Translations under genes and position numbers: made by a program
The notes under the pieces: model-generated
The model's database searches: none
The model's input: only the letters and a program-made list of their open reading frames with translations
What the model was told of the DNA's origin: nothing
Assembly (NCBI RefSeq): GCF_003063625.1
Contig: NZ_CP026604.1
Location: 2,170,001 to 2,234,000, forward strand
DNA length: 64,000 nucleotides
Direction: 5' to 3'
Source of the DNA: Saccharobesus litoralis
GTDB lineage: Bacteria > Pseudomonadota > Gammaproteobacteria > Enterobacterales > Alteromonadaceae
Part shown: positions 1-8,416 of the stretch, piece after piece
How the letters are laid out: each line of letters begins with the position of its first letter
Numbering within the stretch: position 1 is the first letter of the stretch

Positions 1-2284
1 GAATGCCAGATAAGTCAGAGCGAGAGGCTTGAGTTGGATCATCTAGGGCATCAATTTGTAAGCAAGTTTTTTCTCGGGTGATGTTTTGGGCCCATAACGA
101 CACTATAGTTTGCGAATTTAGGTTCAAATTGAACCGTGCATTAGCATAAAACTGGCTATTTTTGGTGGAGAATGGATCATCAGCGTAATTGAGCGAATCG
201 ACTTGCTTAGCAATATATTGCCCTTCGATTAAGGCACTCGCGGCCCCTAAACGAGTTGAGAATTGTTGTTCCAATCTAACCGTGGCGCTGTATTTGGGAA
301 TATTTTGTAAACCATGGCCTTGCTCAACGTTTGTTAGCAATCCTGCGTCAGTAATTTCACTAGTTAAATAACCTAAATTGGTTGATAGTAGGGTTTGTTC
401 CAGTAGTTGCCAGTCAATTTCTAACTCAGCTCCCGCAAGTTTGGTTTCAGGAATATTGACAAAGCCCGGGATACCGTCGACTACATCAAAGGTTTGTAAG
501 TCTTGCCAATTATAGTGAAATATCGCGCTATTGACGCGCAATTGTCGGTTGTTCCACCACGATTTAAACCCTATTTCATAGGCTTGAATTTCTTCAGGGC
601 CAACGGGGCGTTCAACATCACCAAAAAAAGCGGCTAAGGCACGTGAATCAAAGCCACCAGATTTAAAGCCTGTGGAATGACTGACATAGCCATAAACTAA
701 ATCGTCAAATTGGTGACGAAAACGAATGTCGTAAACCAGTTTGTCTGTTTCTAAATTAAGATTTGGAAAATCTAAAACACAGGGTACGCCGTTGCTAGGT
801 GGGCATTGAGTCTGGGTATCGCCTGTTTCATTGAGTACGATATGTCGGTCAATAAACTGTTGTGCGGGAAATTTGTCTAGCGGAGTACGGATAACACCAA
901 AATGAGAGTTAGCCGACTTTTTATTGGATATTTGCCGAAGACCAATCGAAACAGATTGTTTTGCGGTTAACTCATAATCGAAAATACCATATAAGGACAG
1001 ATCGTTGTCCTGTTGGTCTAAAATATTATGTGGTGTGATCTGGGCGCCATTAGCAATGACTTGGCGTCTGACGTTAGTGGTTTGTAGCATGTCTTCAGTG
1101 AAATAATATAGCCCTACAACCCAATCAAAGCGGTTATCGTCTAACGAAGTTAAGCGTAACTCGTGGCTACTTTGCTCAAATTGCGAGTCTTGATAGGCAA
1201 TAAAGCGCAAAGTCACTTCGCCACTAAAATCTTCAGAAAACTGAACTTGGGTATTATCCCATGCTGAAATTAAGTCTAGTTTAAACGTTGTAAACTCATG
1301 ACTTAAACTGAGTTGCAGACCATCATGTTCAACCTGCTGTTTAACAGGAGAAACATCATATAACGTATGCCAGTCATCAGAAGATGGGTTAAATCCAGAA
1401 GGGGTAACACAGTTAACCTTTTGATTAAATTGACTACCTTTTAGTATTTCTTGGGTTGAACAAGCTTGGCTAGGATCATTGGGATCGCGCAAGCCAACCG
1501 CTTTGTGGCCTAAGCCTTTTCCTTGATTACGGGCACCATGCCATTTAATGAGTAGCTCTGTATCTTGGCTTAAATCGAATGCCAATTGCGCGCGCCATGC
1601 AGTTTTGTCAATTTCTCCGAGTTTTTCGCCTTCTCGCTCTGGTGCCATGTTGGTAAACAACCCATCGCGAGCTTGAGTATTAATCGCGAGTCGAGCTGCA
1701 CTGTATTCGCTAATGTCAAAGCCGACAGCCGCTTGTAAATTATGTGCGTTGTATTGGGCCAAACTCGCATTGATACTTGCATCCAAACCACCGCCTATTT
1801 GCGGCTTTTTTGAAATGTAATGAATCGCGCCGCCCATGCTATTGCGACCAAATAAGGTATTTTGAGGGCCTCGTAAAATTTCTATCCGCTCAATGTCAAA
1901 TACGTTAGCCACGCCCGTATAAGGGTTACTTAACGACACATCGTCGCTATAAATACCTACTGCTCTGCTGACATTGCCATGAAAATTATTGGTTCCTACG
2001 CCACGAATAGAAAAACCAGCGTTTACATTATTCGTCGCATTACGGCTTAAATTGGCCATATGGTCTAATACTTGATCGGCTGAGCCTATATTTAGATTTT
2101 CAATCTGTTTTTCACCTAGGGCTTGCATGGAGGCAGCGACAGCATGTTGCTCTTCTAAGCGTTTGGTTGCTGTGACTTTAATCACTTCTATTTCAGCAAG
2201 ACAAATGTTGGGCAAAAAGAAGGCGGAAACAAAGATGCTACTTGTTAGATAGTTAAAATTGACTCGAAAAAAGGTTTTTTTCAT
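1..2284 (-). CDS. TonB-dependent receptor, 3' part cut off by window edge
   Basis: An uninterrupted reading frame begins at an ATG (complement of 2282-2284) and leaves the window at base 1, giving about 761 residues. The start reads MKKTFFRVNF with a signal peptide ending near NICLA. It is followed by a TonB-box-like stretch (EIEVIKVTATKR), a plug domain with the typical SIRGVGTNNFHGN and IERIEILRGPQNTLFGR motifs, and then long aromatic-rich beta-barrel sequence. These are outer-membrane active transporters driven by TonB/ExbBD. The plug resembles the general receptor type rather than the AEDIGKFPDQN type of the other two receptors in the window, so it may take a different ligand. It diverges from the SemiSWEET gene. 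No clear ribosome binding site was seen. The C-terminal barrel end is outside the window. Substrate is unknown; sugar uptake is inferred from context. Confidence 0.93.
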   Translation of the reverse strand, partial: MKKTFFRVNFNYLTSSIFVSAFFLPNICLAEIEVIKVTATKRLEEQHAVAASMQALGEKQIENLNIGSADQVLDHMANLSRNATNNVNAGFSIRGVGTNNFHGNVSRAVGIYSDDVSLSNPYTGVANVFDIERIEILRGPQNTLFGRNSMGGAIHYISKKPQIGGGLDASINASLAQYNAHNLQAAVGFDISEYSAARLAINTQARDGLFTNMAPEREGEKLGEIDKTAWRAQLAFDLSQDTELLIKWHGARNQGKGLGHKAVGLRDPNDPSQACSTQEILKGSQFNQKVNCVTPSGFNPSSDDWHTLYDVSPVKQQVEHDGLQLSLSHEFTTFKLDLISAWDNTQVQFSEDFSGEVTLRFIAYQDSQFEQSSHELRLTSLDDNRFDWVVGLYYFTEDMLQTTNVRRQVIANGAQITPHNILDQQDNDLSLYGIFDYELTAKQSVSIGLRQISNKKSANSHFGVIRTPLDKFPAQQFIDRHIVLNETGDTQTQCPPSNGVPCVLDFPNLNLETDKLVYDIRFRHQFDDLVYGYVSHSTGFKSGGFDSRALAAFFGDVERPVGPEEIQAYEIGFKSWWNNRQLRVNSAIFHYNWQDLQTFDVVDGIPGFVNIPETKLAGAELEIDWQLLEQTLLSTNLGYLTSEITDAGLLTNVEQGHGLQNIPKYSATVRLEQQFSTRLGAASALIEGQYIAKQVDSLNYADDPFSTKNSQFYANARFNLNLNSQTIVSLWAQNITREKTCLQIDALDDPTQASRSDLSGI

Positions 2285-2577
2285 GGTGTTTTTCTTAACA
2301 ATGACATAGCAATATATAGTCTTCTCGCTCAGGTCTTATGGTTCATTGTCAGCGCTTACTCGCCCCAATCACATAATAAAGCATATGCTCATGGGGACTC
2401 GAAGCTTGACGGCTTCCCCTAAAACCTGATCACTTTGACTATAGTTCTGGTGAGTTGCTTTAATCTTAGTGGATGATTGTGACAATAGGCAAACTGAGCG
2501 TTAATCTTAAAGCGCTATCGTGTTTACTCTTTTTTTATAATACAATTGAGACAGTCCTTCTCCTTCGTATTCTTTTT
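2285..2577. other. Divergent intergenic region with one palindromic operator candidate
   Basis: Non-coding stretch between the leftward TonB receptor and the rightward SemiSWEET gene. It contains a G-rich/C-rich hairpin (about 2393-2419) and, at 2535-2545, one copy of the recurring 11-bp inverted repeat. A longer in-frame upstream start for the SemiSWEET at 2473 exists but would place that operator inside the coding sequence, so I treat this stretch as non-coding. Confidence 0.6.
2535..2545. promoter_or_regulatory. Operator candidate, TTATAATACAA
   Basis: This is the reverse complement of TTGTATTATAA found upstream of araB and of the 26-kb sulfatase. Flanking bases also match (AATT next to the half-site). 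It lies about 33 bases before the chosen SemiSWEET start and could serve both divergent genes. Confidence 0.45.
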
Positions 2578-2853
2578 ATGGATCTCATCGATACACTTGG
2601 TTTTGTTGCCGCAATTTGTACAACTATTTCATTTATCCCTCAAGCGATAAAAGTGTTAAAAACAGGCGAAACTAAAGCTTTGTCTGTCACCATGTATAGC
2701 TTGTTTACTTTTGGTGTTGCGCTGTGGTTGGCTTATGGCTGGATTAAAAATGATGCAGCGATGATTTTTGCTAATACCATCACTCTTGTATTGGCGATCG
2801 CTATTTTGTACCAAATTGTGCGAAATTTACGCTCTGATAAATCAGAGCGCTAA
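2578..2853 (+). CDS. SemiSWEET-type sugar transporter
   Basis: This 91-residue membrane protein belongs to the SemiSWEET / PQ-loop family, whose members dimerize and move sugars by facilitated diffusion across the inner membrane. A three-helix bundle is visible: roughly residues 5-25, 38-57 and 62-85. The diagnostic proline-glutamine motif is in helix 1 (FIPQAIKVLKTGE, P21-Q22). The length fits the usual 85-100 residues. A longer frame opens at 2473, but its extra 35 residues would cover an operator-like palindrome and are atypical for the family, so ATG at 2578 is preferred; neither start has a good ribosome binding site. Its place beside TonB receptors and sulfatases suggests it carries a released monosaccharide or disaccharide. 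Substrate not determined. Confidence 0.85.
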   Translation: MDLIDTLGFVAAICTTISFIPQAIKVLKTGETKALSVTMYSLFTFGVALWLAYGWIKNDAAMIFANTITLVLAIAILYQIVRNLRSDKSER

Positions 2854-2967
2854 ATAACAGCCTATAAGCGCGTTAAATATGTCGGGGGTAGATTAGTACC
2901 AATGTCATTAAGTTAACGGCATTGGATTTTAATCTTCTTCCACTCGGCATCTAATTACTCTGTATTT

Positions 2968-2984
2968 GCAGGAGTAAATCCTGC
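2968..2984. repeat. Small hairpin repeat GCAGGA-N5-TCCTGC
   Basis: A six-base-pair hairpin lies between the SemiSWEET stop and the convergent sulfatase stop. A near copy with the same flanks (TTGCAGG..TAAA..CCTGCCCT) occurs at about 19659-19679, also next to the stop codon of a leftward gene. It may be a dispersed repeat or a weak terminator. Confidence 0.4.
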
Positions 2985-3043
2985 CCTCATTAAAAACCTA
3001 CATAGTGCACCTACAGGGTTACAGAAAATCACACTTGGTACAA

Positions 3044-4531
3044 TTAATCCGTCACCATTTTTGATTTCTTTAATTTATTGTATTTAGGATCGCCACCATA
3101 AATCTTAGCCGCGTCTTGCCATTGGCGATTCAAGCTTGGGATCATGGCTTTTAGCTCAACTTGCTTGGCTTTATATTTATCGCTTCCGGCTTTGTTATAC
3201 CACTCGTATGGATCATTGCTGTGGTCGTAAAATTCTTCACCACCTTGGCGATAACTAATATAGCGATAGTGCTGGTAGCGGATCGCGTGATTATTAAAGC
3301 CTTGAGTCGTAATTGCAGGTTGTGTCCAACTGGCGTTTGGCTGGCTTAATAGTTTAACTAGACTGTCGCCTTCAACAAAATCCGGTGCTTTAGTATGAGT
3401 TAACTCGGCAAGCGTCGGCCACAAACTTTGTAAATCAACTGGGGTGTCGGTTTTACTATTCGGTTTTGTTACCCCTGGTGCATACCAAACATACGGGGTG
3501 CGAGTGGCTTCTTCCCATAAAGCAAATTTACGCCAGCGATGCTTTTCACCTAAGTGCCAACCGTGATCGCCCCATAATACCACTATGGTATTGTCAGCAT
3601 TTGGTCCTTGCTCTAAAGCATCTAAAATACGACCCACTTGCACATCGGCATAAGTCACAGAGGCGAGATAGCCTTGAATAGCGCTTTTCCAGCTACCTTC
3701 TTCTAATATCATATCGTGTTCGGATTTATTAGAAGGCTCGTAAGGTAAATCATCTAAATCATTTTTGATATGAGGTGGGATCTTAATGTTATCCAGCGGA
3801 TACATATCAAAATATTTCTTTGGTACATGCCAAGGTAGGTGAGGGCGAAATATACCGGCGGCGATAAAGAAAGGCTTATCGTGTTGTTTGCTCACTTCAT
3901 CTGCGGCCCAACGCGCGACATGGTAATCCCAAATGGCATCATCACCGGTTGCCATTTGGACAATGGAAAGCTTACCGTTCTTGTATTTTTTACTTGGCCC
4001 ATCTGCTTTTGCTAACTCGGCATCAATTTTATCTTGGCCTTCTAGTTGGTACTTTTGTTTTAAAGTTTTAGCTAATAAATAAAAGTCCCATTCTTCGTCA
4101 CGGATCACCCTATCGTTATGGAAAATTTTGCCACCACCCAATACTGAATAGCCATTTTGTTTGTAAAAGGCTGGCAAGCTCTGGCCTGAACCAACGACCG
4201 ATCGCCAATCTCGGCCATTTTCATAAATTCCACTGGTTGATGGACGTAAACCCGTCATCATCGCCGCACGTGTAGCGTTGCATATGGCTGAGGGTGAATA
4301 GGCGCGATGAAAGCTCATGCCTTTGGCTGCTAACCGATCAATATTGGGTGTGATGGCTTGTTTATTGCGCCCTAAATGGCCGACCCAGTGATTGAGATCA
4401 TCAACAGATATCATTAATACATTGGGGCGCTCTGGTGTCTTGGCCGCTGCTATGGATTGAAAGCTAGCGAGAGTCACTATTAATCCCAAAGTTATGTAAA
4501 TATGGTTTTTTATTGATTGTTTTATGTGCAT
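3044..4531 (-). CDS. Sulfatase, iduronate-2-sulfatase-like, exported
   Basis: This is an S1-family (alkaline phosphatase fold) sulfatase of 495 residues with an N-terminal signal peptide ending around residue 30. It hydrolyses sulfate esters on sugars. The maturation motif is CNATR at residues 84-88; Cys84 would become formylglycine and Arg88 is the conserved partner. The calcium-binding pair is in ISVDDLN (D44, D45), and a second metal-site motif LWGDHGWHLGEK follows in the middle. Overall the sequence is of the iduronate-2-sulfatase-like group, closest within this window to the sulfatase at 34969-36519. It is transcribed leftward, away from the DUF5060 hydrolase, with an operator candidate at 4595-4605 in the shared promoter. 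Target sulfate position is unknown. Confidence 0.93.
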   Translation of the reverse strand: MHIKQSIKNHIYITLGLIVTLASFQSIAAAKTPERPNVLMISVDDLNHWVGHLGRNKQAITPNIDRLAAKGMSFHRAYSPSAICNATRAAMMTGLRPSTSGIYENGRDWRSVVGSGQSLPAFYKQNGYSVLGGGKIFHNDRVIRDEEWDFYLLAKTLKQKYQLEGQDKIDAELAKADGPSKKYKNGKLSIVQMATGDDAIWDYHVARWAADEVSKQHDKPFFIAAGIFRPHLPWHVPKKYFDMYPLDNIKIPPHIKNDLDDLPYEPSNKSEHDMILEEGSWKSAIQGYLASVTYADVQVGRILDALEQGPNADNTIVVLWGDHGWHLGEKHRWRKFALWEEATRTPYVWYAPGVTKPNSKTDTPVDLQSLWPTLAELTHTKAPDFVEGDSLVKLLSQPNASWTQPAITTQGFNNHAIRYQHYRYISYRQGGEEFYDHSNDPYEWYNKAGSDKYKAKQVELKAMIPSLNRQWQDAAKIYGGDPKYNKLKKSKMVTD

Positions 4532-4594
4532 GCTTGTCGACTTAATATTGTTAAAGCAAAGTTAAATTCGTAGCAAAGAATAAAGATAATTTAT

Positions 4595-4605
4595 TTGTAA
4601 TACAA
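4595..4605. promoter_or_regulatory. Operator candidate, TTGTAATACAA (perfect inverted repeat)
   Basis: Perfect TTGTA-N-TACAA palindrome located midway between the divergent starts of the sulfatase (4531) and the DUF5060 hydrolase (4669). It matches the TnGTnnnACnA shape of GntR/FadR-type operators. Confidence 0.5.
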
Positions 4606-4668
4606 TATTAGATTTGGTTAAGATAAGAAAAGATCAACATCATCGTAACGCCCTAAACGGAACTAAAA

Positions 4669-7059
4669 ATGCAAAAACAATTACAACTATGGCGATTATT
4701 TAGCTTACTGCTAATCAGCTTTTTTTGCGCTAACGTATATGCAGCTTTGCCTACCTATCAGGTGATTGCTGGCGACTTGATGGTACAGGGTACCGGTTAT
4801 CACTATCTGAGCGATGGCAGAATTGGTATTAGCCCAAAGCAAGGTCAAACTGTCGCTAAAATTAGTTCTACCGTACCTATGGGCAACGGTCGTTTTGATA
4901 TTCGCTTATACACCTTAGGTGATAAACAAGGCCAATCTCGCTACCAAGTTAAAATTGGCAACAACGAGTTACCTGAGTTTGTGCAGCCTAAAACAAATAA
5001 AGAGCAAGACAGTTCGAAAAAATTTGTTAAGACCTGGCACAGTGTTGAAATCAATGAAGGTGAAGTTTTCAGCGTAACGGCTTTTAACGCTAGTCATGAT
5101 AATAAGTCGTTTAGTCGCGCAGCGTGGCATAAAATTGAATTTATCGCACTTGATGGTGATCCAGGTAAAGCCAAATCGAATATTAGCCAAATTCGCAGCC
5201 AACAACAGATTGAATCAGGACCAGCGTTGCTGCAACCAAGAAAAGCTGATGGCAAAGGGCAGGTGCAAATTTTTGGTGAATTAAAACAGTGGCATGCGGT
5301 GGGTATTGCGTTAGATGGCCCATTTGCTTATGAGCAAGATTTAAATCCTAATCCGTTTGTTGATTACCGTATGCAAGTAACGTTTAGCCATGAGTCAGGT
5401 GTGCCAACCTTTAATGTCCCCGGCTATTTTGCGGCTGATGGCAATGCGGCAGAAAGCTCGGCTGATTCAGGTAATAAATGGCACGCCATGTTATCACCGG
5501 ATAAAGCGGGAAAATGGTTTTATCAAATTAGCTTTGTTAAAGGTGAAGATGCTGCAATTAACCCGCAAAGTGGCACGGCTTTAACTCCTTATCATGGTCA
5601 GTCTGGTTATTTTCATGTTCACCCGTCTGATAAAACAGGTCGGGATTTTCGTAGTAAAGGTCGGTTGCAATACATAGGTGGTCACTACTTACGTTTTGCA
5701 GGTAGCGGTGAATATTTTATTAAAGCAGGTCCCGATGCACCTGAAACATTTCTCGCTTATACCGATTTTGACAATACTTTAGGTATGAAACCCAATTTGC
5801 CTTTAAAAACCTGGCAACCTCACGCGCAGGATGCTAAGCCAACTGATCCCACTTGGCAAAAGGGTAAAGGTAAAAACATTCTTGGCGCGATCAATTATTT
5901 AGCTGATGTTGGCGCTAATGCCTTCTCATTTTTAACTTACAATGCTGCGGGTGACGGCGACAATGTTTGGCCTTATGTAGAGCGTAACGGCAAGTTACAC
6001 TTTGATGTGTCTAAATTAGCACAATGGGATCGCGTATTTAGTCATGCGCAAAACCAAGGCATATTCTTACATTTTAAATTGCAAGAAAACGAAAGTGATG
6101 ACAATCGCCGTGGCGCTGCTAAAAAGCCTGCTAATATCCCAGAGTCACTAGACGGTGGCCTTTTAGGTACAGAGCGCAAGTTGTATTTACGTGAAATAAT
6201 TGCCCGCTATAGCCATCACTTAGCCTTGAACTGGAACCTAGGTGAAGAGAATACACAAAGCTATAGTGAACAGCGTGATATGGCGGCGTATATTGCCAAT
6301 TTAGATCCTTACAATCATTTACGTGTGATCCATTCTTTCCCTTCTCAACAAAAAGCTGTGTATTTAAATTTATTGGGTAGCCAGTCAGATGTCATGGGGG
6401 CGTCTTTGCAAAATCATTGGAATAGTGCCCACGAGAAAACCTTATTTTGGTTAGAACAATCTCGTGCCGCCGGTAAAGCTTGGGTTGTAGCGAATGATGA
6501 GCAAAACCCTGCAGGTTTGGGGGTGCCACCAGACCCCGGTTATAAAGGCTTTGACGGTTGGGCTATACATAATAAAAATCGTTACAACCTGCACGATATA
6601 CGTAAACGTACCCTATGGGGCAATATTATGGCTGGTGGTGCAGGCGTTGAATATTATTTTGGCTATCGCTTAGCGGAAAACGATTTAAAAGCGCAAGACT
6701 TGCGCAGTCGACATCTATCTTGGCGTTATGCGGCACATGCTGTCGATTTTTTCCAACAGCATAAAATACCAGTACAGCGTATGCGCAACCAAAACCATTT
6801 ATTGGTTAAAGGGCAAAGCAAGCCTTACGTATTGGCGGCCGACAATGAAGTTTACTTGGTTTATTTGCCTGTCGGCGGTAATAGCCAACTCGATTTAAGT
6901 CAGGCAAACGGTAACTTTTCATTGTCTTGGTACAACCCAAGAACAGGCGGTAAGCTTATACAAACTAGCCTTAAGCGCTTAAAAGCTGGAACGGTAGTCG
7001 ATTTAGGCAATCCACCTAAAGATGATAAAGAAGACTGGTTAGCCGTTATTCGTAAATGA
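4669..7059 (+). CDS. DUF5060-containing putative glycoside hydrolase, exported
   Basis: A 796-residue secreted protein with a signal peptide cleaved after NVYA (about residue 25). Regions in order: an N-terminal carbohydrate-binding-like jelly roll (about 30-165), a DUF5060 domain (about 195-320; W-H-A-V-G-I-A-L-D-G-P-F then an HVHPS turn), a TIM-barrel region of the DUF4038/clan-A type (about 330-700), and a C-terminal collagen-binding-like domain ending in W-Y-N-P-R-T-G-G. Candidate catalytic acids are E526/E527 in WNLGEEN, and D610/E611 in VVANDEQ; their pairing is my inference. Relatives in this superfamily act on plant or algal polysaccharides, but I cannot assign a linkage. It diverges from a sulfatase and shares an operator candidate with it. 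Confidence 0.82.
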   Translation: MQKQLQLWRLFSLLLISFFCANVYAALPTYQVIAGDLMVQGTGYHYLSDGRIGISPKQGQTVAKISSTVPMGNGRFDIRLYTLGDKQGQSRYQVKIGNNELPEFVQPKTNKEQDSSKKFVKTWHSVEINEGEVFSVTAFNASHDNKSFSRAAWHKIEFIALDGDPGKAKSNISQIRSQQQIESGPALLQPRKADGKGQVQIFGELKQWHAVGIALDGPFAYEQDLNPNPFVDYRMQVTFSHESGVPTFNVPGYFAADGNAAESSADSGNKWHAMLSPDKAGKWFYQISFVKGEDAAINPQSGTALTPYHGQSGYFHVHPSDKTGRDFRSKGRLQYIGGHYLRFAGSGEYFIKAGPDAPETFLAYTDFDNTLGMKPNLPLKTWQPHAQDAKPTDPTWQKGKGKNILGAINYLADVGANAFSFLTYNAAGDGDNVWPYVERNGKLHFDVSKLAQWDRVFSHAQNQGIFLHFKLQENESDDNRRGAAKKPANIPESLDGGLLGTERKLYLREIIARYSHHLALNWNLGEENTQSYSEQRDMAAYIANLDPYNHLRVIHSFPSQQKAVYLNLLGSQSDVMGASLQNHWNSAHEKTLFWLEQSRAAGKAWVVANDEQNPAGLGVPPDPGYKGFDGWAIHNKNRYNLHDIRKRTLWGNIMAGGAGVEYYFGYRLAENDLKAQDLRSRHLSWRYAAHAVDFFQQHKIPVQRMRNQNHLLVKGQSKPYVLAADNEVYLVYLPVGGNSQLDLSQANGNFSLSWYNPRTGGKLIQTSLKRLKAGTVVDLGNPPKDDKEDWLAVIRK

Positions 7060-7183
7060 TAGTAAGTAATGTTCAACCTTCTATTTGCGGGGGTGAACCT
7101 TTGCTAGCTTTGTATACTAATAATCGCTATGCTTAGTAACAAATAATTAACAATAGCACACAACACCAATTGACAAATTGTAA

Positions 7184-7957
7184 ATGCATTTAACCAATAT
7201 ATACCCAAGCCTAAAAGACAAGGTGGTTTTAATTACAGGTGGAGCATCAGGGATTGGCGCCAATTTAGTTGAAGCCTTTTGCGCACAGCACGCTAAAGTT
7301 GCTTTTATCGATGTGATGGATGTGCCAGCGCAAAAGCTCACCGACTATATAGAGCGTAAAGAAGATTCTAGTATTCCCAATTATTATCGCTGCGATTTAA
7401 TGGATATTGCTAGCTTGCAAGCGACTATTGCCCAAATCGCCGAGGATTTAGGGCCAGTTCATGTTCTTATCAATAATGCAGCCAATGATGATAGGCATGA
7501 TTTTAAAGAGGTCACTGTAGAGTATTGGGACGAGCGCATTGCGGTTAACTTACGCCATTACTTTTTTGCTGCCCAAGCGGTTTATCCGCAAATGAAAGAG
7601 CTAGGTGGTGGTTCAATTATCAACTTTGGTTCTATGAGTTGGTATGCTACCCATGGTGGTATGCCAGGCTACACCAGCTCTAAAGCGGCAATTGAAGGAA
7701 TGACGCGTGGTTTAGCAAGGGATATGGGGGCTGATAGAATTCGGGTTAATACCTTAGTGCCCGGTTGGGTAATGACTCCACGCCAGCTACAAAATTCACT
7801 GGCTGATGAATCCGCTCGAGAGAAAGTCAGAGATTCACAATGTTTAAATGAATTTGTTATTCCAGAGAATATCTCAGCCATGGCGCTGTTCTTGGCATCA
7901 GACGATAGCCGCATGTGCACCTCGCAGCATTTTATTGTTGATGGTGGGATTATTTAG
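7184..7957 (+). CDS. SDR aldose 1-dehydrogenase, XylB-like
   Basis: A 257-residue cytoplasmic short-chain dehydrogenase. The NAD(P) glycine motif is TGGASGIG (18-25), with NNAA at 97-100 and the catalytic Ser150/Tyr163/Lys167 (YTSSK). Stretches such as NDDRH, DERIxVNLRH and LFLASDDSRMCT resemble Caulobacter D-xylose 1-dehydrogenase as I remember it, so oxidation of an aldose (D-xylose, L-arabinose or a similar sugar) to its lactone is likely. No lactonase or dehydratase for a full oxidative pentose pathway is present nearby, so its product would have to be handled elsewhere. It sits between the DUF5060 hydrolase and araB, in the same direction, with 458 bases of repeats and operators before araB. 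Start ATG has no strong ribosome binding site. Confidence 0.85.
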   Translation: MHLTNIYPSLKDKVVLITGGASGIGANLVEAFCAQHAKVAFIDVMDVPAQKLTDYIERKEDSSIPNYYRCDLMDIASLQATIAQIAEDLGPVHVLINNAANDDRHDFKEVTVEYWDERIAVNLRHYFFAAQAVYPQMKELGGGSIINFGSMSWYATHGGMPGYTSSKAAIEGMTRGLARDMGADRIRVNTLVPGWVMTPRQLQNSLADESAREKVRDSQCLNEFVIPENISAMALFLASDDSRMCTSQHFIVDGGII

Positions 7958-8025
7958 GTATTTTAGAATATTCAACTAGCTGAGAGAGGGCAGCGTATCT
8001 CGGCTATGATATTTAACGCTCCTTT

Positions 8026-8050
8026 GTAGGGTAGAATTTATTCTACCAAC
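8026..8050. repeat. GTAGG-type dispersed palindrome
   Basis: GTAGG followed by an 8-bp stem (GGTAGAAT/ATTCTACC, 8030-8047) with a 2-base loop. It belongs to the same family as palindromes at 20521-20543, 20598-20620, 25926-25950 and 57411-57476, all in intergenic DNA. No T-tract follows, so it is not a typical terminator. Confidence 0.6.
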
Positions 8051-8139
8051 GCATTATTAATCGCTAAGACCAAGTTGTCACCGCCAAATTAGTTAGCGGA
8101 CAATTCTTTAAATACCGCCCTAGGGTATATTTTCCGAGC

Positions 8140-8161
8140 TTCGCAAGCATAAATGCTCGCC
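8140..8161 (-). repeat. 22-bp dispersed repeat, inverted copy
   Basis: The reverse complement of this stretch is identical over 22 bases to 25970-25991. It includes the words GCGAGCATTTATGCTTGCG, which form an imperfect hairpin. Both copies lie in gaps upstream of operons that carry the same operator motif. Confidence 0.65.
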
Positions 8162-8226
8162 ACAGGTATTCAACCAATTTCTCTATACATTTTTCCATAT
8201 TTGTAACTTGACTGTTAAATTTTTAA

Positions 8227-8237
8227 TTGTATTATAA
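8227..8237. promoter_or_regulatory. Operator candidate 1 of araBDA, TTGTATTATAA
   Basis: One mismatch from a perfect palindrome. The 17 bases TTAATTGTATTATAATA around it are identical to those upstream of the sulfatase at 26212, which argues for a shared regulator rather than a chance AT-rich match. Confidence 0.5.
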
Positions 8238-8373
8238 TAGTAAGTAAGCGGTATCGAATTAGCACGTCATTACAGTGGTGGTTTAACGAATCATACCGTC
8301 GTTTGATCCGGTGAATTTAAATAAAGTCGTTAAATAAAAACGGTCGATAGGGTTCACTTTTTTATTAATGTTA

Positions 8374-8384
8374 ATGTATTATAA
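8374..8384. promoter_or_regulatory. Operator candidate 2 of araBDA, ATGTATTATAA
   Basis: Second copy 147 bases downstream of the first and 32 bases before the araB start. Two sites would allow looping or blocking of the promoter. It differs from site 1 only at the first base. Confidence 0.42.
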
Positions 8385-8416
8385 AAGTATAGTAATCTGT
8401 TTTAGAGGATTAGAGT

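Larger units (their letters stand above)
7958..8416. other. Intergenic region before araB with repeats and two operators
   Basis: Non-coding. It holds a GTAGG-type palindrome (8026-8050), an inverted copy of a 22-base repeat (8140-8161) also found at 25970-25991, and two operator candidates (8227-8237, 8374-8384). AT-rich sequence from about 8200 to 8400 probably contains the araB promoter. No gene is visible. Confidence 0.6.

Noticed and set aside
2393-2440. Possible TPP riboswitch on the + strand (GGGG...CCCC stem followed by ACCTGATC).
   Set aside because: The conserved CTGAGA element is missing and the 3' part does not form the expected helix. The next gene is a sugar transporter. The resemblance is limited to a hairpin and eight bases.
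2473-2577. Extended N-terminus of the SemiSWEET protein from an ATG at 2473.
   Set aside because: The extra 35 residues are atypical for SemiSWEET, and the DNA there carries an operator-like palindrome.
7110-7120. Operator-like word TTGTATACTAA upstream of the SDR gene.
   Set aside because: Only the left half-site is present; the right half has three mismatches to the motif.
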